Assembly (NCBI RefSeq): GCF_003932895.1
Contig: NZ_RQYW01000009.1
Location: 48,301-112,300 of the forward strand
Direction: 5' to 3'
Length of the DNA stretch: 64,000 nt
From: Leptotrichia sp. OH3620_COT-345
GTDB lineage: Bacteria > Fusobacteriota > Fusobacteriia > Fusobacteriales > Leptotrichiaceae
Shown: piece after piece, positions 57,997 to 64,000 of the stretch
How positions within the stretch are numbered: the first letter of the stretch is position 1
Layout of the letters: each line of letters opens with the position of its first letter
The notes under the pieces: model-generated
Databases searched by the model: none
The model's input: only the letters and a program-made list of their open reading frames with translations
Told to the model about the DNA's origin: nothing
Program-made: the position numbers and the translations under genes

Positions 57997-58977
57997 ATGA
58001 AAGTTTTAGTGACAGGAGCTACAGGATTTTTAGGAAAATATATTATAAATGAGCTGACAGAATATGGTTATAATGTTGTTGCTTTTGGACGAAATGAAGA
58101 AATTGGAAAGAATCTTGAAAAAAATAAAAAAGTTATATTTTTTAAAGGAGATTTTACTGATAATGAAAAATTGTCCGAAGCAATAAAAAATGTTTCGGGA
58201 ATAATTCATGCAGGAGGACTTTCCACTGTATGGGGTAAATGGCAGGATTTTTACAATGCCAATGTAAAAAGTACGGAAAATATTTTGAAACTATGTAGGG
58301 AATATAGTATAAAAAAACTGGTATTTATTTCTTCACCCAGTATTTATGCGGGAGATAAAAACCAGCTGAACGTAAAAGAGGAGGATGCTCCTAATGAGAA
58401 TAACTTGAATTTTTACATAAAAAGTAAAATAGAAGCTGAAAAAAAAATTAGGGAATATAATGATATTCCGAGTGTTATACTGCGACCGAGGGGACTTTTC
58501 GGTATAGAAGATACCAGTGTTATTCCGAGGCTTCTTCATCTGAATAAAACAAAAGGTATTCCTATTTTTGGAAAAGGAGAGCAGTATATAGATGTCACAT
58601 GTGTTGAAAATGTGGCATTGGCTGTAAGGCTAGCTTTGGAAAATGAAAATGCGATAGGACAGGTATATAACATTACAAATGATGAACCTATGATGTTTAA
58701 AGATGTTCTCGAGCTTTTTTTCAGAAAAACAGGTATAAAAGGTAAATATGTGAAGAGAAATTATTTTTTAGCAAAATTTTTAGTCAGTATTATTGAAAAA
58801 ATATACCTGATTGCAGGTATAGATAAGGAGCCTCCTTTTACCAAATACACTCTTTATTTAATGAGGTACAGTCAGACACTTTGTATAGAAAAGGCTAAAA
58901 AAGAATTGGGGTATAAACCGAAAATGACTGTAGTTGAAGGAGTAAAAAAATATGTCGAACATAATAGAAGAAATTAG
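57997..58977 (+). CDS. NAD(P)-dependent reductase of the 3-beta-HSD/OleD type
   Basis: 326 residues of the extended SDR fold: TGATGFLG (7-14), Ser/Tyr/Lys site with Tyr140 and Lys144 (NFYIKSK), and ILRPRGLFG. Segments AGGLSTVWGKWQDFYNANVKSTENIL and KLVFISSPSIYAG match what I know of OleD, which reduces 2-alkyl-3-ketoacids in the olefin/beta-lactone pathway. Sugar epimerases share the fold, so the substrate remains inference. It overlaps the MBL gene by 26 bp. Confidence 0.85.
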   Translation: MKVLVTGATGFLGKYIINELTEYGYNVVAFGRNEEIGKNLEKNKKVIFFKGDFTDNEKLSEAIKNVSGIIHAGGLSTVWGKWQDFYNANVKSTENILKLCREYSIKKLVFISSPSIYAGDKNQLNVKEEDAPNENNLNFYIKSKIEAEKKIREYNDIPSVILRPRGLFGIEDTSVIPRLLHLNKTKGIPIFGKGEQYIDVTCVENVALAVRLALENENAIGQVYNITNDEPMMFKDVLELFFRKTGIKGKYVKRNYFLAKFLVSIIEKIYLIAGIDKEPPFTKYTLYLMRYSQTLCIEKAKKELGYKPKMTVVEGVKKYVEHNRRN

Positions 58978-59755
58978 ATATTTTTCTTGCGGATACTGTA
59001 CAAATGAGATGAGCAGGATATTTAAGGGAGTTCCGAAAAAAAAATTGAATTTTTATGCAGGAGTATTTTTAATAAAACATAGAAAATATGGTTACGTACT
59101 TTATGATACAGGATATAATATAAGACTGTTGAAAAACACCATAAAATATATGATATATAAAAAGCTTAATCCTGTTACTTTGAAAAGGGAAGATATGATT
59201 GACAATCATTTGAAAAAAGCGGGAATAAAGGCAGAAGAGATAAAAAGGATTATTTTATCTCATCTCCATCCTGACCATATAGGAGGGATTGAGTATTTTT
59301 CTGATATTGAAATTATTATAACGGAAGAATGCTTCAGAGAATACGATAAATCATCTTTTAAATCGTTGATTTTTAAGGAATTTTTACCTAAAGATTTTGA
59401 AAAAAGATTAAAAATAATAAATTCGGAAAATAGGAATAAAAATATTTATGGAATTGAGAGTTATGATTTATTTAATGACGGAAGCTTTTTACTTATAAGT
59501 ATAAATGGACATTCAAAAGGACAGTGCTGTGCATTTTTTCCTGAGAAAAATTTATTTATAGCTTCAGATGTGTGTTGGGGTATGGAGTTGCTTTTATTGA
59601 CAGAGAAAATGAAGTTTTTGCCTAAAATGGTTCAGGATAATTTTTCTGAATATAAAAAAGGAGTGGAAACGCTTAAAAAATTAGCCGAAAAAGGAGTGAA
59701 AATTATAGTAAGCCATGATCCTCCCGAAAGAATAAGAGGTGTGTTAGATGAATAA
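58952..59755 (+). CDS. MBL-fold metallohydrolase, lactonase-like
   Basis: 267 residues. The dinuclear metal motif HLHPDH (104-109), then INGHSKGQ (about 180), SDVCWG and SHDPPE (about 255) supply further ligands. The organisation resembles the AHL-lactonase (AttM/AiiA) branch rather than beta-lactamases proper. In this setting it may open a lactone or release a thioester-bound product (inference). Overlaps both neighbours. Confidence 0.88.
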   Translation: MSNIIEEIRYFSCGYCTNEMSRIFKGVPKKKLNFYAGVFLIKHRKYGYVLYDTGYNIRLLKNTIKYMIYKKLNPVTLKREDMIDNHLKKAGIKAEEIKRIILSHLHPDHIGGIEYFSDIEIIITEECFREYDKSSFKSLIFKEFLPKDFEKRLKIINSENRNKNIYGIESYDLFNDGSFLLISINGHSKGQCCAFFPEKNLFIASDVCWGMELLLLTEKMKFLPKMVQDNFSEYKKGVETLKKLAEKGVKIIVSHDPPERIRGVLDE

Positions 59756-61019
59756 AATATCCGGACTGATAATTTCATTTATTAAGACGAGATGGTTAAA
59801 TAAATTTAATACAAGAGAAAAACTTGAAAAATATCAAAAAAAGAAAATAGAAAAATATTTGAAGTTTTTAAAGAAAAAATCTCCTTATTTTAAAGAGAAC
59901 TATATTAGCGAAGGCTTCAGAATGGATAAAAAGTTTATGATGGAAAATTTTGACAGTCTTAATACTTTAGGTATAAAAAAAGAAAAAGCTATGGAAATAG
60001 CTCTTGAAAACGAGAGAACGCGTAATTTTACAAAGAAATACGGAAGAATTTCGGTAGGATTGTCTTCCGGAACATCAGGTCATAGAGGAATTTTTGTAAC
60101 TACCGAAAAGGAACAGGGGATATGGGCCGGAACTATATTAGCGAAAATGCTTCCTGAAAAGAAACTTTTTGGACATAAGATAGCTTTTTTCCTGAGAGCG
60201 GATAATGATCTTTACAAGTCGGTAAATTCTCCTGTTCTTAAACTTGAATATTTCGATACTTTTAAAAATATTGACAGTCATGCTGAAAGGCTTAATATTT
60301 TTAAGCCTACTATTCTAATAGCCCCCGCTTCGATGCTGTTACTGCTCTGTAAAGCAAAAAAATCAGGAAAACTGGATATTTCCCCTGAAAAGATTATTTC
60401 AGTAGCTGAGATACTTGAAAAAGAGGATGAGAAATATATCCGAGAAATTTTTAATGTTAATCAGATACATCAGGTTTATCAAGCAACAGAAGGATTTTTA
60501 GGATATACATGTCGATATGGTTCAATTCATTTGAATGAAGATATAATAAAGTTTGAAAAGGAATATATTGATGATAAAAGATTTTATCCGATTATAACCG
60601 ATTTTACAAGAACGAGTCAGCCTTTTGTTAAATACAGACTGAATGATATTTTGGTTGAAAGCTCCGTTCCTTGCAAATGCGGCTTGGTATACGAGAAAAT
60701 TGAGAAAATTGAAGGACGTTCAGATGATATTTTCAGGTTTATAAATAAAAACGGTAAAACTGTGATCGTCTTTCCCGATTTTATAAGGCGATGTATGATT
60801 TTAGCGAAGAATATAAGAGAATATAAGGTTTTTCAGACAGATTATAATTATTTGGAAATAGCAATACAGAATTTACAGCCGGATCAGAAAAAGGAAATTT
60901 TAAAGGAATTTGGAAATCTATTCAGTTCAATTAATGTGGAAAATGTAAATATAAAATTTATTGAATATAAAACGGATAAATATGTGAAATTAAAAAGGAT
61001 TTGCAGGAAAATAAAGTAA
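59748..61019 (+). CDS. Adenylate-forming enzyme, PaaK/coenzyme F390 synthetase-like
   Basis: 423 residues of the ANL superfamily, short PaaK/F390-synthetase type: P-loop LSSGTSGHRG (105-114), YQATEG (about 245) as the A5-like motif, YRLNDIL (about 295) with the ribose-binding Asp, and IEGRSDDIFRF. It activates a carboxylic acid as an acyl adenylate. In the Ole pathway the AMP-dependent OleC closes a beta-lactone. A comparable role or acyl transfer is possible here. Overlaps the MBL gene by 8 bp. Confidence 0.87.
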   Translation: MNKISGLIISFIKTRWLNKFNTREKLEKYQKKKIEKYLKFLKKKSPYFKENYISEGFRMDKKFMMENFDSLNTLGIKKEKAMEIALENERTRNFTKKYGRISVGLSSGTSGHRGIFVTTEKEQGIWAGTILAKMLPEKKLFGHKIAFFLRADNDLYKSVNSPVLKLEYFDTFKNIDSHAERLNIFKPTILIAPASMLLLLCKAKKSGKLDISPEKIISVAEILEKEDEKYIREIFNVNQIHQVYQATEGFLGYTCRYGSIHLNEDIIKFEKEYIDDKRFYPIITDFTRTSQPFVKYRLNDILVESSVPCKCGLVYEKIEKIEGRSDDIFRFINKNGKTVIVFPDFIRRCMILAKNIREYKVFQTDYNYLEIAIQNLQPDQKKEILKEFGNLFSSINVENVNIKFIEYKTDKYVKLKRICRKIK

Positions 61020-61032
61020 ATGAGGTATGAAA

Positions 61033-61962
61033 ATGAAAAAATTGGAAATTATAGGATATGGAACAGCTTTCCCGAAAAATACTGTAAAATTTGGAAATGA
61101 TATACGTTATAAAATAGAAAAAAGTGAAACACAGCTGGAACTTGCCGTAGAAGCATGTAAAAAAGCAATAAAAAAATCTGAAATTTCAATAGAAGAAATA
61201 GACTGTATAGTCTGGGCAAGTGCTGTGGGGGTTCAACCTATCCCATGTACAGCTGCACTTATTCATGAAAGAATAGCTTTCGGAACTGATATTCCCGCAC
61301 TGGATATAAATACTACGTGCACAAGCTTTATAACTGCCCTTGACATGATGTCTTATTTAATAGAAGCAGGAAGATACAAGACAGTTTTAATAGTTTCCTG
61401 TGATGTTGCTTCAATAGCTTTAAATCCTGAACAGAAGGAAAGTTATGAGCTTTTCAGTGATGGAGGAGCGGCAGTCATTCTAAGACAGAGTGAGAAAGAC
61501 AAAGGAATAATTTCCGCTATACAGAAAACATGGTCGGAAGGTGCACATTCTACAGAAATTAGAGGAGGTTTGTCAAATCTTCATCCGAAAAATTATTCAG
61601 GAAAAACTGAAAAGGAATTTATGTTTGATATGAACGGAAAAACTGTTTTATCTCTTTCAATAAAAAAAATACCCGATATGGTGAAAGAATTTTTGCATAA
61701 GGGGAATATAACGATAGATGATATAGATATGGTTATTCCACATCAAGCAAGTATGGCTATGCCTTTTGTCATGGAAAAGCTAGGCATTCCTCAAAAAAAA
61801 TATATAAACCTTGTAAGAGAGCATGGAAATATGGTTTCAGCTTCGGTGCCTGTGACTTTATGTACTGCCTTTGATAGAGGCATAATAAAATCGGGAGATA
61901 TAATTTTGCTTATAGGAACAGCAGCAGGGCTTACGACGAATCTGGTAATTATGAAAATATAA
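61033..61962 (+). CDS. KAS III-like beta-ketoacyl synthase
   Basis: 309 residues of the thiolase fold. Catalytic Cys96 (NTTCTSF), His237 (IPHQAS) and Asn266 (EHGNMVSASVP) form the KAS III Cys-His-Asn triad. It would condense acyl thioesters, as FabH or OleA do. It lies in a glycosyltransferase/adenylase operon rather than with fab genes, so a dedicated role is likely. An ATG at 61027 abuts the GAGG site; the ATG at 61033 has better spacing. Last gene of the operon. Confidence 0.92.
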   Translation: MKKLEIIGYGTAFPKNTVKFGNDIRYKIEKSETQLELAVEACKKAIKKSEISIEEIDCIVWASAVGVQPIPCTAALIHERIAFGTDIPALDINTTCTSFITALDMMSYLIEAGRYKTVLIVSCDVASIALNPEQKESYELFSDGGAAVILRQSEKDKGIISAIQKTWSEGAHSTEIRGGLSNLHPKNYSGKTEKEFMFDMNGKTVLSLSIKKIPDMVKEFLHKGNITIDDIDMVIPHQASMAMPFVMEKLGIPQKKYINLVREHGNMVSASVPVTLCTAFDRGIIKSGDIILLIGTAAGLTTNLVIMKI

Positions 61963-62482
61963 AATTTCTGAAAATTTTGTTTTAAAACTTTCATAAAAAA
62001 ATTTAGAGGATGCTATATGAAAAGATAAATTTGATAATTTAAAAAAGAAACATTTGTTATTTGTGTTTTATTTTTTAATTTTCGGATTTTTTTTATTTGA
62101 GATATTAGATATGAAAATTAATATTTTAGAATAAAAAGAATAATTAAATTTTGGCAAAATTTTATAAAAATAATTTAAAAAAATTTTTATATTTTTTGAA
62201 AGAAAAAAATAATTGTGTTCTAAGACAAAAAACTTAATTAACTTATTTTTAATTTTATGGAATTAAAAATATGATTTCAAAACCATTTTAGAGGGATTGA
62301 AGGTTATAGATTTTTTATTTTAGAGCTATAATTAAAAATCTTCCTTTTGTTGTATAAGACAATATTTTTTTTATGTATTGTATTATAAGAAAAAATATAG
62401 TATTTTATTAGTAAAGAATTAGAATTGAGGAAAATGAAAATTTTATTTTATAAAAATCTTATTAAAGAAAAAGGTGATTATA
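61963..62482. other. Intergenic region, extremely AT-rich
   Basis: About 520 bases with only weak AT-only hairpins (such as AAAATTT/AAATTTT near 61964) and several possible -10-like boxes. No terminator with a GC stem and no RNA gene is evident. Confidence 0.4.
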
Positions 62483-62575
62483 TTGGATTTGGATATTGTG
62501 AAGTGGTTTATTACATTCTTAGTTTTATTGAATACAGTAATATTATTAGTGTTTAATATTTTAAAACTTATTTAG
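62483..62575 (+). CDS. Possible 30-residue single-helix membrane peptide
   Basis: A TTG codon 4 nt after AAAGGTGAT (62470-62478) opens 30 codons: a short polar N-terminus (LDLDIVKW) and then one hydrophobic helix (FITFLVLLNTVILLVFNILKLI). It ends 37 bp before the OmpA-like gene. The hydrophobic pattern and ribosome site support translation, but at this size the case is not strong. Confidence 0.45.
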   Translation: MDLDIVKWFITFLVLLNTVILLVFNILKLI

Positions 62576-62612
62576 AATTTACAAAAAAATCAAAAAAGGA
62601 GAGTACTATTTT

Positions 62613-63143
62613 ATGAGTCAGAAGTTAGGAAAAACTTTATTAATGTTAATATCCGTATTCTTACTTTCAGCAAATGCAGCGGCTGTAAGAAAGCTTACAA
62701 AAGAACAGATGAGAGAAAATACAATTAGAATAAATGCTCTGGAAATAGATGAACTGGAAGTAAAATTAAAAGAAAAATCTATTGATGATGAAATAACAGT
62801 TGTATTGGATGATCGAGCACTGAACTTTGATTTTGACAAATCAATTGTAAAACCTCAGTATTATAGTATATTGAGAAATTTAAAAGAATTTATAGAAAAG
62901 TATGACTATGATGTGACAATAGTAGGGCATACTGATGCTAAAGGAAGTAATGAGTATAACATGAGACTGGGTCAGAGAAGGGCAAACAGTGTAAGAAATA
63001 AATTGCTAGAATTCGGGTTATCATCAGATAGGATAAAAGGTGTCGAATCAAGAGGAGAAGAGGAACCTGTAGCAACGAATAACACTGATGAGGGAAGATT
63101 CCGGAACAGAAGAATAGAATTTAAACTTGTAAAAAGAAAATAA
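62613..63143 (+). CDS. OmpA-family peptidoglycan-binding outer-membrane protein
   Basis: 176 residues: signal peptide (about 1-24, LMLISVFLLSANAAA), a short linker, and a C-terminal OmpA domain (about 65-176: FDFDKSIVKPQYYSIL, GHTDAKGSNEYNMRLGQRRANSVRNKL, EGRFRNRRIEF). The Asp and Arg of the TDxxGxxxxNxxLxxRRA-NRRIEF pattern bind diaminopimelate in peptidoglycan. No beta barrel is present, so it is a periplasmic or lipid-free anchor protein. AAAAGGAGAG precedes the ATG. Confidence 0.93.
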   Translation: MSQKLGKTLLMLISVFLLSANAAAVRKLTKEQMRENTIRINALEIDELEVKLKEKSIDDEITVVLDDRALNFDFDKSIVKPQYYSILRNLKEFIEKYDYDVTIVGHTDAKGSNEYNMRLGQRRANSVRNKLLEFGLSSDRIKGVESRGEEEPVATNNTDEGRFRNRRIEFKLVKRK

Positions 63144-63291
63144 CCGTCATTTTTTATTTTTATAGAGTTTTATCCTTTTAAATGTCTTTTGCTCCTTTGT
63201 TAATTGCAAAATATATGGGAAAAAAACTGATTATTAAATACACAGAATTATAAATAAAAAAAAATTAAATGTAAAGAGAAAAGAGAAAAAA

Positions 63292-63752
63292 ATGAAAAAA
63301 GTATTTAACTTAGTAAAAATACTATTGATTTTTCTTTTTATGTGCGTATTAAATATTTCAGAAAATAAAAAAATGATGATACATCTTCTCAAGCTATTAG
63401 AGAAAATTTCGAAGAAGTCATTAAAAATATAAAAGAGAAAAAAATGGATTATATTGAAAACCAACAATGTTTTATTTCTCATTGGAATAGAACAATAAAA
63501 AATTTTACACAGGAGTATCTAAAGATTTTTGCTTCTTGTGTAACATACAATTCGGAAAGGGATATTAATTGGGATTATCCAAATATTCCCAATGAAGAAG
63601 AACTTTCAGTAATATATGTGTATGAGGAAAAATTGATAAAAAAAGTGAAAAATGATTTGGCACGAAGAAAGGTTACATATTTTTTTGAAAGACTTGATTA
63701 TTATAAACCTGATTCTCTAAAATACAGGAAAAAGAAATTTTATTATTATTAA
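63292..63752 (+). pseudogene. Exported protein gene frameshifted at an A7 tract (broken or phase-variable)
   Basis: ATG 63292 starts a signal peptide (VFNLVKILLIFLFMCVLNIS) whose frame continues only 46 codons. A -1 shift at the A7 run (63367-63373) joins it to NDDTSSQAIRENFEEVIKNIKEKKMDYIENQQCF and on to a stop at 63750-63752, giving about 152 residues. Both frames make sense only together. Adding one A restores the gene. It could be a decayed gene, a phase-variable gene or one rescued by transcriptional slippage. The mature domain, rich in Lys, Tyr and Glu, is unfamiliar. Confidence 0.6.
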
Positions 63753-63787
63753 TAATTATTAAAAATTAAATATTATAAGGAGGAAAA

Positions 63788-64000
63788 GTGAGAAAAGCAA
63801 TATTATTTTTAACGGGGCTTATGGTAATTTCAGCAGTAAGTTATTCTGCACCTAAAAAAAGTCTTGCAGACAGTTTGGATGCAATAGAAGCAAAATTTAA
63901 TAATCTTCTTGAAAAGGAAGCGCAAAAGAAAAGAGAATTTGAAGCACAGAAAGTACAGCTTGAAGCTGAAGTGGAAGATTTGAAATCAAAAGAGCAGGGA
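63788..64000 (+). CDS. FadA-like adhesion protein (partial, runs off the right edge)
   Basis: The first 71 residues: signal peptide (MRKAILFLTGLMVISAVSYSA) followed by a coiled-coil start SLADSLDAIEAKFNNLLEKEAQKKREFEAQKVQLEAEVEDLK. This pattern resembles the FadA adhesin family of fusobacteria, small exported helical-hairpin proteins that polymerise on the cell surface. Start GTG at 63788 follows AAGGAGG (63778-63784). The C-terminus lies beyond the window, so assignment rests on the N-terminal half. Confidence 0.7.
   Translation, partial: MRKAILFLTGLMVISAVSYSAPKKSLADSLDAIEAKFNNLLEKEAQKKREFEAQKVQLEAEVEDLKSKEQG

Noticed and set aside
57997..58977. Plain UDP-glucose 4-epimerase call
   Set aside because: The fold fits, but the AGGLSTVWGxWxDFYNANVxxTENIL segment and the neighbours favour a 3-beta-HSD/OleD-type reductase; the substrate stays open.

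Overview
The window is an AT-rich (by eye around 30% GC), gene-dense bacterial chromosome segment. Several things point to the Fusobacteriota, most likely the Leptotrichia/Leptotrichiaceae group: the base composition and purine-rich Shine-Dalgarno sites, a FadA-like adhesin start at the right edge beside an OmpA-type peptidoglycan-binding outer-membrane protein, a D-lactate dehydrogenase, and families of small exported proteins. The family-level placement is inference. No rRNA, tRNA, CRISPR array or intact transposase was seen.

Layout. 1-9.5 kb: ligA, an Mrp-type Fe-S carrier, an orphan response regulator with an altered receiver pocket, Mn/Fe superoxide dismutase, a MITE-like inverted-repeat element, a multiply broken gene, ldhA and prfB with its +1 frameshift site. 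9.5-20 kb: fhs (perhaps coupled to a tiny leader ORF), a PatB/MalY lyase, a VOC protein, an XRE regulator, the infC-rpmI-rplT operon with a structured leader and an apparent ATA start, a 58-residue 2[4Fe-4S] ferredoxin, the leftward lysC-hom pair and a cold-shock protein. 20-26 kb: an ABC-F protein divergent from an iron-type ABC importer. 26-28 kb: small exported proteins and a decayed paralogue. 28-40 kb: housekeeping and membrane genes (PHP phosphatase, NUDIX, mgtE, DUF45 protease, DUF1232, YlmH, pepF, DUF4153, PTS IIA, MATE). 40-49 kb: a lysine riboswitch and terminator ahead of lysA-lysC-dapF-dapA-asd and an amino-acid ABC importer, which is therefore probably a lysine importer. 49-51 kb: rplM-rpsI.

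The two regions most worth following are adjacent. At 51.0-53.9 kb a three-gene unit ends in a protein with a beta-propeller-like N-terminal half and a C-terminal half that aligns along its length with family 1 uracil-DNA glycosylase, but with substituted catalytic motifs. At 54.2-62.0 kb an eight-gene, tightly packed and partly overlapping operon encodes an SDR, a GT2/GT21-like membrane glycosyltransferase, a probable Ser-Asp-His alpha/beta hydrolase, a UGT-type glycosyltransferase, an OleD-like reductase, an MBL-fold hydrolase, a PaaK/F390-synthetase-like adenylating enzyme and a KAS III-like ketosynthase. I infer that it makes a glycosylated fatty-acyl product through chemistry related to the Ole (beta-lactone/olefin) pathway. 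I know of no described system with exactly this composition.

Regulation visible in the sequence includes a lysine riboswitch, ribosomal-protein leaders (infC and rplM), a programmed frameshift in prfB, good sigma-70-type promoters and many intrinsic terminators. Decay is visible too: two exported-protein genes are broken at A7 tracts, one paralogue is frameshifted, and one transposon-like remnant has lost its coding part.
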